64,000 bases of DNA from Boswellia sacra (lineage: Eukaryota; Streptophyta; Magnoliopsida; Sapindales; Burseraceae). The stretch is from positions 248,001 through 312,000 of the forward strand of contig SNVD02008000.1 in the NCBI GenBank assembly GCA_013180625.2, given 5' to 3'. Within the stretch, counting starts at the first letter, position 1; the number at the start of each line of letters is the position of its first letter. Position numbers and translations under genes: made by a program. Positions 11,053-21,462 of the stretch are shown here, one piece after another. The notes below the pieces were generated by a model. The model was not told the origin of the DNA and ran no database searches. It worked only from the letters and a program-made list of their open reading frames with translations.

Positions 11053-12445
11053 TGATAGGTGTCTATTTATATATTACTTTTATATCAATTCGTCCATGTT
11101 TCTTTGCTATATTCCGTGGTATTTTTATGTTTTTGTGTGTTTTGATGTTTGTAGGAGTTTTAGAGCAACTTGCACAAAAATGGAGTAAAACCCTTCATTT
11201 TCACCTCTGCTAGTCAGTGATCTTCTCGGATTTAATTGTATTGATATACAATGAACCCGATGACATGTTATATACCGTTGGAAAGCTCTCGAAGTCTATT
11301 TTCTGGAGAAATTTACGGTTTATAAATCCATTCAGTGTACCAAAAGTTGTAATCAAAACAGTGTGAGATGTATAGAAATATAATTCCACAAATCACTGTA
11401 GCATGTATAATACGGGCACTGTAGCAATTCACTGTAGCAGAGTATTTAAACACATTTTAGGGTTTTATTTTGATAACTTGAAGAGGGGAGAACGTGGAGG
11501 AGGCTGCATCTTTGGATTTCTCTTATCTCTTGGAGTTCTTGAAGGAGATTGAAGGCTTGGAAAGAGGAAGAACTACAAATCCTAAAAGATTTCATCAAAT
11601 TTGCTAAGTTTTCCCTTTCCCTTTCATTTTCTGGAATGTCTCCATATTGTATTGTATTTGTATTCTATCTAAATATGTGTAACTAAATCTGAATTGGTTG
11701 AGGGTGATTTCAAAGCCCTTGATATGGTTTTTATGAATTGATTGTGCAAGGAATTGTTATCCAATTCTCTAATTGAAGTTGCTTGTATTTTCCCATGTTT
11801 AATGCTTATGATTGCTTGCTGGATTGTATTTGGGTGGCCAACTGAATATAATCTGGATATTGTCTATTGCTAGACTAGAAATCTTGATCCGTAATTGTCT
11901 TGAATTTCTAATCATTAGTAGCAAAATTGTGATCAGAGATTGCAATTGGAGAATATAACCTAAGTTAAATAATCCGAGCTTGTGTGTTTATTGCTTAGAT
12001 CAACCTGTCTTTCTTTTCCTAATGCATCCATTGAATTAAATTTAGAGAGCTTGTTCTGGGTTGTTTAATGGATAGAGATTAAGTAAAGAGCTTATTTTAT
12101 TTAACAACAAAGTAAGGAAAGATTGGGGTAACAGAGCTTGTTGTTATCTACGGTTGATAACTTCAATGCTGTAATTGGATGACAATTCTACGATATCTTG
12201 TTGTAGAGAAGGATCCCTTAACCAGATTTCTCTCATTGATCTTGCATTCAAATTAACTTCTGTTTTGTTATTCTTAATTTGCATTCTTATTTCATTTAGT
12301 TAATCATTCAACAAAACCCCCCCTGTTTAGTTTATTGTTGCTGGAAAATAACAAATTCAATTAGAATCAATCCTCGTGGGAACGATATCTACTTATCACT
12401 TTATTACTTGTGCGACTAGTATACTTGCTAGTTTCGAACGCATCA
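11053..12445 (+). repeat. Solo LTR-like insertion, gypsy (Tat/Athila-type end), in copia A tail
   Basis: A 1393-bp block begins TGATAGGTGTC and ends GAACGCATCA, after CTCGTGGGAACGATATC, a kind of ending seen in plant gypsy LTRs that precede a tRNA-Asp-type primer site. It is flanked by AGTAACTTT on both sides (11044-11052 and 12446-12454), and removing the block rejoins copia-like sequence. No internal region is present, so it looks like a solo LTR left by recombination. A 9-bp repeat is longer than the usual 5 bp, so either chance adds bases or the exact ends differ. A TATA-like TATTTAAAC lies near 11443. Confidence 0.65.
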
Positions 12446-12830
12446 AGTAACTTTATTGTATCTAGGAAATATGGTGAGATCACTCACTCAAATAGAAAAG
12501 GGCTATGTCTATATATATGTGAAAGCGACTGTATTTATTTATAAAATTCACATTGAGACTAACTTTTGTGTGTGTAAGAAGCATGCTTAAGTTGATCACT
12601 CAATTGGATTCAGTGATCAAATTAATAAAGGTAAATAATCAACTCTGAAATATGTCTTCTTAGAATGATTCATATGATGTTCAGATACTGTTGTTATGTT
12701 ATTGCTAACTGTTTACTGTTACGTTTTTCTCAACACCTGATGCTCTTTGTGCTTATCCAAAAATTTGATTTTCTTGTGTGTCTATGTGTCAAAAATACCA
12801 TGTTAGCTGTATTAAATTGAGGGGGAGAAG
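12446..12830 (+). other. Copia A tail continued, ending in a polypurine tract candidate
   Basis: AT-rich untranslated sequence of element A after the solo LTR. It ends in TTGAGGGGGAGAAG (12817-12830), the polypurine form usual near the 3' end of plant copia elements. The sequence after it does not resemble the proposed 5' LTR, so either this is an internal tract followed by an extra reading frame, or the 3' LTR has been lost. Confidence 0.45.
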
Positions 12831-13095
12831 TTTCAGTGACGGGAATCCTAATTCTATTAGAATTCCTTATTCAAATGAGAATCAAATTTGAAATTTTTAT
12901 GAAACAATTTTGGAAATATATTTAACATTAAATTTTTTTAAAAACAAAACTGTTTTAAATTTGGCTTAGTATATTATGAATAGTTTTTGGGCTTCTCCTG
13001 TTCATACCATACTCCAACTACAGTTTCTTCCCTATCCCGCGTCTTGCCTCTCTCTCCCTATTCTGAAAATTTTCTGTAGACCAGTAACCCTAACC

Positions 13096-13372
13096 ATGGC
13101 GACCTCATCTGACTCGACAAAGACAGCCAGTTCTTCATCTTCTCACAGTGACTTTAGTTATAACAGGAGCAACAGTGTTCCGTCATGTCCGACACAACAA
13201 GAACATGTAGAGATCACAACTAATCCAGCCATGAGCGAAGATGAACTTGTTCCAGTAAAGAAGATAAAGGACAAAATCAAGCCGAAAAACAGCAAATTTC
13301 TCACAACAACTATCAAACAGAAGTTTGTGAAACACACTTCAATGAGAAAACTGCAGATCGAAAGGCCAATAA
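13096..13372 (+). pseudogene. Extra reading frame downstream of copia pol, truncated; function unknown
   Basis: The frame starts at ATG 13096 in a good context (ACCATGGCG) and runs MATSSDSTKTASSSSS, then a charged stretch with VKKIKDKIKPK and KFLTTTIKQKFVKH. Some plant copia lineages carry an extra frame after pol. This one has a Ser/Thr-rich start and no transmembrane segment or known domain I can see. The remaining codons to the stop at 13456 are not its own: from about 13372 the DNA matches the inverted gypsy LTR, so the true C-terminus is lost. The longer upstream start at 12976 lacks support. Confidence 0.4.
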
Positions 13373-14617
13373 AACTGTCAAATATGATGTGGACGATTCA
13401 AAGGGATGGCAAGATAATATCAACAAATATAAGTAAAGAACAAGTTGTTAAACAATAAATAAGAATAACACAAGAGAAATTCATACAATAATAATGAGGG
13501 TTAAGATTAGGGGATCAGCCCTTGATATTTCGAATAAGGATAAACAACCCATTTTAGTTATATGAATTATATTTGCTTTGTTACCAATATTTATACCACT
13601 ACTTGTAAATGGGTTCAAGCATCCAATGTGCCAATCTCCATATGTCGATAACAAATCAAGGTTCCTAACGAGATTCATGTTTGTAAGAAAAAACCATACG
13701 ATATCTAGGAAGGATCCAAGCATTTGATGTGCCAAGGATTGTCTACAATGGATCAAGACCTCCACTTTACGAGTGGTGTCAAGATTGATTAGAAAAATAA
13801 ATATAAATCATATAAAAAACATAAGATTATGATTATTAAGCACATATTAAGGTTTAAAGAATCCTTACTCCCATATTAAGGGTTTCACCCTTTCACCTTA
13901 GCAAGAGAGAAATTAGAAAGACATTATAAGAGAAAGAACACAAATTGGAAGAAAAAGGAAATTCTTTAATAACATTAAAACACAAGAGAGAAACACAATA
14001 CAAGATCCCAGCAATGCCATAATGGGTCACAAGGCACCTCTATTTATAGATATATTCAGAGGCAAACTTGTCAAATTACAAAGGAATAATTGTCAAATAT
14101 TAGATGCACCAACTTTGACAATTGGGATAATTAGGTGAACCGATTTTGACCACCGATTTTGACATTGAATTTTTGAGAATTTTAATCACATGTCTTCATG
14201 AAAGTCATATATATTTCTCTAAGCTTTCTAGAACATCTTGATTCATATGATTTGGATACGTATTCTGAGAGATATGGTCAAAATACTGAGATATGGTCAG
14301 GCTGAGATGAGACTATAGATAGGTTCACTTCAAGCTCAATTTTGGTCCATTAAGAGCCCGAATTTGATGATACTTGTGATGAAATCTTGTAGATAATTGA
14401 ATCAGCTTTCTAAAACATTAAGATTTGCACCATTCTGATCTATAAATAGAAAGTTATGCCCATTTTACCGAACCTACATAAAAAACGAAATTAAGAGAAA
14501 GTTAATTCAAAGGATGTGAAGACTACAAATATGCTTAAGTTGAGGAATTTAATGACAATATTAATGCAATATGATGAATTAAGCTCTCATTAAGCATACA
14601 TATTTAAGCATTCATCA
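13372..14617 (-). repeat. 3' LTR of the LOG-bearing Ty3/gypsy element, truncated
   Basis: Read on the minus strand, it starts TGATGAATGC at 14617 and follows the LTR seen at 19700-21227 over most of its length, including the TATA site (complement at about 14040-14050) and the AAGTGGAGGTCTTGATCCATTG segment. Toward its 3' end it has a deletion, and the last 100-150 bases are missing where it meets copia A near 13372. It is visibly more diverged from the other copies than they are from each other. Confidence 0.85.
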
Positions 14618-14908
14618 TACCTCCCAACTAGCTTATTGCTAGTCTATAGCAATTAAAGCGTTATTATTTAGAAGTGATTTATAGAATTTTACATCCAAGG
14701 TGGTCATTATTGTACTCTCCTTTATTTTATCCAAATAAACAAACTCTCAACCGATTTTTTTTAATGACTCATGTTTCCTTCAATCAAGATATCAATAAAC
14801 CTTCTTTTTTGTGCTCAGTCGACACATGACTATGGGGCTTATTAGAAAGAAGCCATATCGGTTCTAATATTTGTTAAGGCTAACAACTGTAGGTAGGGGG
14901 CATTCATT

Positions 14909-14981
<73 letters not shown>

Positions 14982-15944
14982 TTTTTTAAGAATGCATCTT
15001 TAACCCATGTAGCGAGCCTTAGGCTAATGACTCCCAGACCAGTTGGAGGGCATTAGGTGTTAAGACACCCCTTCAAGCTTAACGACTCGGGTTGCCGATG
15101 CTTTATTTTTGCTTAGAAACTTGTGGATAGTGCAATGTTCAATCCCATTAAGCTTTCTCCTTAATCCATGTAGCGAGCTTTGGGCCAATAGCTCCCAAAC
15201 CAATTGGTCTTAGGGTATTAGGTGTTGAGGCACCTCTCGGGCTTAATTGCTTAAATTAAGGAGGCTACGAGACCAAACTTATCCACAATTGCTCTCTCTG
15301 TTTTTTTTTACCTTTTTTTCACTTTTTTTTTTTTACTTTCCCCTTCCTTTTGTTGTTATCCTAAACAAAATAAAAGAACTCAAAAATTGTAACATTTCAT
15401 TTCGCCATCCACAATCATGCATCAAGGTATATGTGTGTAAAGGTTCATGAATACTTGCTTAACGAGTACATAAGCACACAATTTATTAAATGATAATGTT
15501 GTGAGAGTTCATAGATTTGAATAATTCAAAGTGAAATGAATAAGACCTCTTTGTTATAAAATTCAAAAATCAAGACTAAATAATATCAAGTTAGCTAAAA
15601 TGAGTTCACAAAATCAAAATAAAATGACAAATTGGTTAGAATAGGTTTCAAGAGTTCAAACTGGTCCTCCTTACTCTGCCATTCTTGACGCAGAATGCGT
15701 CTCAAGAGGATTTGAACTCCTTACGCCGCACTCTGAATCTAATTACTAATTCGTTTTTTTTATAGAAAAAGAAAATTCAAAACATACTTATGTCTACTAT
15801 CCTTCCCCCCAACCAAATGAAACATTGTCCTCAATGTTTAAATGTAGAGAGATAAAGTATAGGAGACATTACCTGAAGCTTCTGTTATTCAAGAGAGATG
15901 ACATGAAAGACTTATGAAATGCTAAAAATAAAAGATGAGAAAAG
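14618..15944 (-). other. 3' untranslated region of the gypsy element
   Basis: On the minus strand this matches 23240-24530 of the non-autonomous element in order and orientation. It ends, next to the LTR, in a polypurine-like TAGTTGGGAGGTA. It includes two near-repeats of a segment with TAGCGAGCCTTAGG or TAGCGAGCTTTGGG (about 15010 and 15172) and a segment (TTGGTTGGGGGGAAGGATAG on the minus strand near 15810) shared with the relative. No gene is seen; short open frames are T-rich artefacts. Confidence 0.7.
14912..14978. repeat. (TA)n microsatellite, 67 bp
   Basis: An uninterrupted TA dinucleotide run in the 3' region of the gypsy element. The corresponding place in the non-autonomous relative (about 24225) has no such run, so the expansion came after the two copies split. 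It creates a false frame coding for Ile-Tyr repeats. Confidence 0.97.
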
Positions 15945-15951
15945 AAAAAAA

Positions 15952-16602
15952 TTACAAACGGAGATTCAGATCCAATTTACACTTTTTGTTTTGCCCTCCT
16001 GACCAATTAATTTGAGTACTAGCTGGGTCAGGTTCATACTCAACTGCTTGTAATTTGTCGAGTAACTCACCAGCAGAAGTGGCAGAAACAAGGATTTGTC
16101 TCACCGAATGAGGGATAAAATTTTATTCCACAGCTGCATCAACAAAACTTATTAAAGGATCAAAGAAATTATTAACATTCAACAAATCTATGGGTTTTTT
16201 ATGGAGATTCAGTTGGGCCCAAGAGGCAATTTGAAAAATTTCTTCGAAGGTACCAAAGCCATCTGGTAAAGCAATAAAAGCATCTGAATTTATGAGCATA
16301 TGTGCCATGCGTTCATGCATAGAGGAGACTTGTAACTCATGCCCAATCGTTTTTCCAACAATGCTTTCTATAGCCAAAACTTTAGGAATAACTCCTAAAA
16401 ATTGACTACCTCCTACACATGCAGCTCTTGACACACAACCCATTAACCCGAGGCTACCTCCCCCATAAACCACATGAATCTTTCTTTCAGCCAGTAGTCT
16501 ACCAAGATAATTTACTGCCTTGACAAACTCTTCACTTTTACCCGGTCGAGATCCATAGAATACACATATCTTTTGGATTTGACGTTTTGAAGTTCCCTCT
16601 AT
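15952..16602 (-). pseudogene. Captured LOG-type gene (cytokinin riboside 5'-monophosphate phosphoribohydrolase), intronless
   Basis: LOG enzymes release active cytokinin bases from their nucleotides. Minus-strand codons from 16602 read EGTSKRQIQKICVFYGS, VVYGGGSLGLMG, VIPKVL, SSMHERMAHM, SDAFIALPDGFGTFEE and KPIDLLNVNNFF, covering the family's nucleotide-binding and PGGxGTxEE regions in order. The frame spans exactly 217 codons including the final stop, the usual LOG length of about 215. Lesions: the expected ATG is ATA (16600-16602), GAA appears changed to TAA at 16123-16125 (codon 160), and the PGG motif is PDG. After the stop the frame stays LOG-like (QILVSATSAGELLDKL) and ends LDLNLRL. 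Plant LOG genes normally have several introns and none is present, so it probably entered through RNA. It lies in the gypsy 3' region, same strand as pol. Confidence 0.9.
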
Positions 16603-16826
16603 GTTTATGCAACTCTCTAACTATGTGTGAAGAAGAGAACAAGAGATGTGGTATTTAAGGAGTGCAAAAAGTTATGCTAATGATTACATCTATATAGGTA
16701 GCTCGGTTGTTTGTTGAAAAAGTTGACAATAATGCATAAAAACTCAAAAAGATGATGAAATGAGACACCATAAGTCAAACAAAATATACAAATTCAAAAA
16801 TGACAGCTATAAGGCATTAATGATGG
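16603..16826 (-). other. Sequence captured with the LOG copy, probable 5' leader
   Basis: The non-autonomous relative runs from GTGTGCCATCA directly into a segment matching about 15940, so the roughly 880 bases at 15945-16826 are extra here. This part lies just upstream of the LOG frame. It is AT-rich, with a TATA-like TTAAATA on the minus strand at about 16659-16653 and a CT-rich CTCTTGTTCTCTTCTTCAC before the frame. It may be the donor's untranslated leader or a little of its promoter. Confidence 0.5.
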
Positions 16827-16998
16827 CACACATGCATATGTACAGGTAGTTGTGACTGTAGCTCACATCTTCCTCTGGTTTTACGTCCAGAAACGGCTTA
16901 AACACCTTATATGAGTTGGGGATATGCTTCCCATCCAGTTTTCTTATAAATTGGCAAACAAGGTCGTTTTGAGTCAGATTCCGAAGACTATAGCGTTC

Positions 16999-17455
16999 CT
17001 ACTCATCTCGGAATTGTGTCCACAAATTAAAAATTTCACGCTGCACAAGTCCACAAGAATGTGTCTCAACAGTCACTCGGATATCATCTAAAGACTCCCT
17101 ACTCAGTCCATTCATGATGAACTGTAGTTTATCCTCTCGATTATTAGACAAATATCTCAAGGAGCGGCAACGCTGGTTACAAGTCCATCTTGCACATCTG
17201 GGACAAACTTGTAACCTTTTCGCTCTTCGCTTTTTGACGTAAGAGCTTTTTTCCATACTTGGCATGTGAGAAAAGATTATCTGAAAATTCATAAGAAAAT
17301 CGAACCTTGGCTTCAATTAACCACCTTACTTCGACAGGCATACCCTTATGCATCAACATCCTTACTCTTTTTGCACGAGCTTTGTAAATTTTAAGCAAAT
17401 CATTTGGAGGAAGAGATGAAAAATGTTTGTGCAGATTTGAGAGAATGGTGTCCAT
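16999..17455 (-). pseudogene. Accessory reading frame in gypsy 3' region, Cys-rich, frameshifted
   Basis: From ATG at 17453-17455 the frame reads MDTILSNLHKHFSSLPP, then a basic helix-like stretch (KARAKRVRMLMHKGMP) and, after a frame change near 17220, a Cys cluster CPRCARWTCNQRC, SLRYLSNNREDKL and an end at 16999. Put together it would be about 150 residues. The Cys pattern suggests metal binding, but I do not recognise the family. It sits after integrase and before the LOG copy. The non-autonomous relative keeps both flanks and lacks exactly this frame. Confidence 0.5.
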
Positions 17456-17579
17456 GTGAAAATGCGAGAAAAGAAAGGAAAATGAATGCAAGGTGAGCAA
17501 CAGTTTTTTGAAAACTGAAAAATCGACTTTAAAAGTCACGGAGTACCGTATCTGCCACTTGACCGGAAAATATCAATCC

Positions 17580-19699
17580 TTAAAAAGGATCGACTAAAGC
17601 AATGGACTCTTCATTTTGGTTAAAATTTTCAAAGAATGGTTTTAACCGTTGTCCATTAACTTTAAACACATTACCATTCTTTGGGTTCTCGATTTCAACT
17701 GCTCCATGAGGGAAAATATTTTTAACAATGAAAGGCCCAGTCCAACGAGACCGAAGTTTACTAGGAAACAAATGCAATCTTGAATCATACAAAAGAACTT
17801 TTTGTGAAGGTTCAAAAGATTTTCTAACAATGGATTTGTCATGAAAAACCTTCATTTTTTCTTTGTAGATTTTAGAATTTTCATAAGCCTCATTCCTGAT
17901 TTCTTCAAGTTCACTCAGTTGGAGTTTACGTAACTTGCAAGCATCATTCAAATTTGTGTTAAATGTTTTAATGGCCCAATAAGCTTTATGCTCAATTTCC
18001 ACAGGCAAGTGACAAGGTTTTCCATAAACTTATCTATAAGGAGACATTCCTAATGATGTTTTGAAAGCAGTTCGGTAAGCCCACAGTGCATCATTAAGTC
18101 TTAAGGACCAATCTTTGCGATTTGGGTTAACCGTTTTTTCTAAAATCTGTTTTATCTCCCTATTAGCAAGTTCAACTTGTCTACTTATTTGTGGGTGATA
18201 AGGTGTAGAAATTTTATGGTTATTCCATATTTCTTCATTAAAGTTTCAAATGGTTTGTTACAAAAATGTGTACCCCCATCACTAATAATGGCTCGAGGAA
18301 TTCCAAATCTACTCAAGATATTTTCTTTCAAGAATTTGATAACTGTTTTGTGATCATTGTTTCGACATGGAATTGTCTCGACCCATTTTGAAACATAGTC
18401 TACTGCAACAAGGATGTACACAAAACCAAATGACGGTGGAGAAGGTCCCATAAAATCAATACCCCAACAGTCAAAGATTTCAACGACAAGAATGAGATTT
18501 AACGACATCATGTTTCTTTTTGAAATAGATCCCAATTTTTGACAATTTTCACACGTTTTGCAAAATGCATGTGCATCTTTAAATAAGGTGGGCCAATAAA
18601 ATCCACATTGTAAGATCTTAGCAGCTGTTTTTCTAGATGAAAAATGTCCGCCACATGCTTCGGAATGACAAAAGTTAATGACACTACTTACCTTATTGTC
18701 GGGTATGCATCTTCTTTATTATTTGATCTGGACAATATTTGAAAAGATACGGATCATCCCAGTAAAAATTTTTCACCTCGGTTAAAAATTTTCTTTTGTC
18801 TTAAGCATTCCAATGAGGTGGCATTTTCCCTGTCGCAAGAAAATTTACAATGTTAGCAAACCAAGGTACAGTAGCAACGAAAAATAAAAATTCATCAGGA
18901 AAAGAATCATTGATAGGTGAAGTTTCAATTAATGTCTCTGTCGTTAGTCTTGAAAGATGATCAGCAACGACATTTTCGGCTCCTTTCTTATCCTTTATTG
19001 TGATGTTGAATTCTTGGAGCAATAAGATCCACCGTATCAATCTAGGTTTTGCATCCTGTTTAGACATTAAATATCTCACAGCTGCATGGTCAGTGTAAAC
19101 AATTGTGGGAGAACCAATTAAATAAGAACGAAATTTATCCAATGCAAATACTACTGCAAGTAGTTCTTTTTCAGTTGTTGTGTAATTCATTTGCGCATCA
19201 TTTAAAGTCCTACTTGTATAGTATATGACATAAGGCTTACCTTCTTTTCTTTGTCCTAAGACAGCACCAACGGCATAGTCACTTGCATCACACATCAATT
19301 CAAAAGGTAAGGACCAATCAGGAGATTGCATAATTGGAGCAGTTGTTAAAAGTCCAATTAATTATCAAAGGCATTTTGACATTCTTGAGTCCATTCAAAA
19401 GAAGTGTCTTTTATTAAGAGGTTACAAAGAGGTTTAGATATAGCACTGAAATTTCTTATGAACCTCCTATAAAATCCAGCATGCCCTAAGAATGAACGAA
19501 CCTCTTTAACTGTTTTTGGTGGAGGCAAATGGGAAATTAATTCCACTTTTGCTTTGTCCACTTCAATTCCCTTAGAAGACACCACATGGCCTAAGACAAT
19601 TCTCGAAGTGACCATATAATGGCATTTTTCCCAATTCAAAATAAGACCTTTTTCCACACACCTTTTTAGGACTTTTTCTAAATTTTCAAGACAATTATC
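17580..19699 (-). pseudogene. pol: Ty3/gypsy pol, downstream part: end of reverse transcriptase, RNase H, integrase
   Basis: Minus-strand order: reverse transcriptase thumb region (about 19699-19340; KCHYMVTSRIVLGHVVS, EVRSFLGHAGFYRRFI); RNase H (19331-18801; [52 protein letters not shown]); an HHCC zinc-binding segment (about 18720-18540; CHSEACGGH, CKTCENCQ); integrase core (18500-18130; WGIDFMGP, IISDGGTHF, then [11 protein letters not shown] in a shifted frame); and the C-terminal domain (18008-17580; KLRSRWTGPF, NGQRLKPFFE), a form typical of Athila/Tat elements. Stops and shifts near 19345, 18790 and 18200 inactivate it. Its upstream half lies at 26061-26999 because a relative inserted at 19699/26061. 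Confidence 0.9.
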
Positions 19700-21227
19700 T
19701 GATGAACACTTAAAATATGCATGTTTAATAAGAGTTTAGTTCATCATATTATATTAATAGTGTCATTAAATTTCTCAACTTAAGCATATTTGTAGCATTT
19801 GCATCTTTGAATTAATTTCTCTTAATTCTGGTTTTGTTACAGGTTCGGTAAAATGGGCATAACTCTCTATTTATAGATCAGAATGATGCAATTCTTAATG
19901 TTTTGGAAAGCTGATTTAATTGTCTACAAGATTGCATTTCACAAGAATCATCAAATTCGGGCTCTTAGTGGACCAAAATTGGGCTTGAAGTGAACCCATC
20001 TACAGTCTCGGCCCAGTCTGACCAGGCCTCAGTATTTGGACCGTATCTCTCAAAATACGTATCCAAATTGTGCAAATCAATATGTTCTAGAAAGCTGAGA
20101 GAAATATCTACAACTTTCATGAAGAAATGTGATTAAAATTCTCAACATTTCAATGTCAAAATTGATGGTCAAAGTCGGTGCCTAATGATCCCAATTGTCA
20201 AAGATATTTACAACTAATATTTGACAATTATGCCCTTGTAATTTGACAAGTTTGCCCCTGGATGTATCTATAAATAGAGGTGCCTTGTGACCCATTAGGG
20301 CATCTTGGCCTTGGCTGGAACATTTTGGCTTTGGCTAGGATCTTGTATTGTGTTTTGTGTGTTTATGTTATTAATGAATTTCCTTTTTCTTGCATTTTAT
20401 TTTCTTTCTATTATAATGTTCTTCTAATTTCTCTTTTGCTAAGGTGAAAGGGTGAAACCCTTGATATGAGAATAAGGATTCTCTAACCCTTAATATGTGC
20501 TTAATAATCTTAATCTTATAATGTTTATTCAATATGATTTATATTTAATTTCTTAATCAATCTTGACACCACTCGTAAAGTGGAGGTCTTGATCCATTGT
20601 CGACAATCCTTGGCACATCAAATGCTTGGATCCTTTCTAGATGATGTATGGTTCTTCCTTACCGACACGAATCTAGTTAGGAACCTTGATTTGTTGTAGA
20701 CATATGTGATTGGCACATTGGATGCTTGAACCCATTTACAAGAAGTGGTATAAATATTGGTAATGAAACAAATATAATTCATATAACTAAAATGGGTTAA
20801 TTATCCTTATTTGAATTATCAAGGGCGGATCCCCTAACCTTAGCCTTCATTGTTATTGTGTTAATTCCTCTTGTATTTTAATTATTCTATTGTTTATGAA
20901 CTTTTTATTTTATTTACTATGGTAGGTTCTACCACCTTATGAAATTGTTCTTTAATTTACTATGGTTGGTTATACCACCTATCTCCATGGATGGTTTTAC
21001 CTCCTCTTGCTTTTTGTTTTATATTTGAATGGTCGGTAATACCACCTACCATCTTACATACTTGTTGATATTATCATGTCACCTCTTTGAATCATCCATA
21101 TCACATTTGTTTAGCTTATAATTTGTAACGCTTAAATTCCCTTCCTCGTGGATCGACCCCGGTCTCACCGGGTTTTATTACTTCGACACTCCTATACTTG
21201 GGAGACAATCCTTTTTCGGATGTGTCA
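19700..21227 (+). repeat. 5' LTR of the non-autonomous gypsy element
   Basis: Starts TGATGAACAC, ends GGATGTGTCA; 1528 bp. A TATA site (CTATAAATAG, about 20269-20278) is followed by a CT/GT-rich leader. The segment TACCACC recurs near 20930-21050 in several 20-40 bp spaced copies (TGGTAGGTTCTACCACC, TGGTTGGTTATACCACC, TCGGTAATACCACC). Confidence 0.95.
20269..20278 (+). promoter_or_regulatory. TATA box of the gypsy LTR family
   Basis: CTATAAATAG is conserved at the same LTR position in all full copies here (20269, about 25100 and 63077) and on the minus strand near 14045. Its conservation supports use as the element promoter. Confidence 0.7.
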
Positions 21228-21233
21228 AGTTTT

Positions 21234-21251
21234 TGGCGCCGTTGCCGGGGA
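21234..21251 (+). other. Primer-binding site, tRNA-Asp(GUC) type
   Basis: TGGCGCCGTTGCCGGGGA, six bases after the LTR, is an exact complement of the last 18 bases of plant tRNA-Asp(GUC) including CCA. This is the primer of Athila/Tat-type gypsy elements. Confidence 0.93.
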
Positions 21252-21462
21252 AGGTAAAATTTGGTGTACAAAATTGTAAGTACTCTCTTTTCCCATTTCT
21301 ATTTTTATTTTTCTTGTATGTGTTCATCTTTTCTCTCCCCATTTCTATCTTTATTTTTCTTGCATGTGTTAATCTTTTCTTTGTTTTTGCATTAGTTGAT
21401 AGAATTATTTGTAGCCACTCATCTTCTTTGAAAAACATGCTTATGCCCAACCAAGAACATTA

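Noticed and set aside
11053..12445. Mutator-like element, because of the 9-bp flanking repeat
   Set aside because: The ends do not form a terminal inverted repeat beyond four bases, and the 3' end looks like a gypsy LTR.
12976..13095. Longer N-terminus for the frame at 13096
   Set aside because: The added residues are hydrophobic and irregular, while ATG at 13096 has a good context and is followed by a typical Ser-rich start.
13481..13765. 94-codon minus-strand frame
   Set aside because: It lies wholly within the gypsy LTR and is broken in the better-kept LTR copies.
14871..15056. Open frame with Ile-Tyr repeats
   Set aside because: It is a translation of a (TA)n microsatellite.
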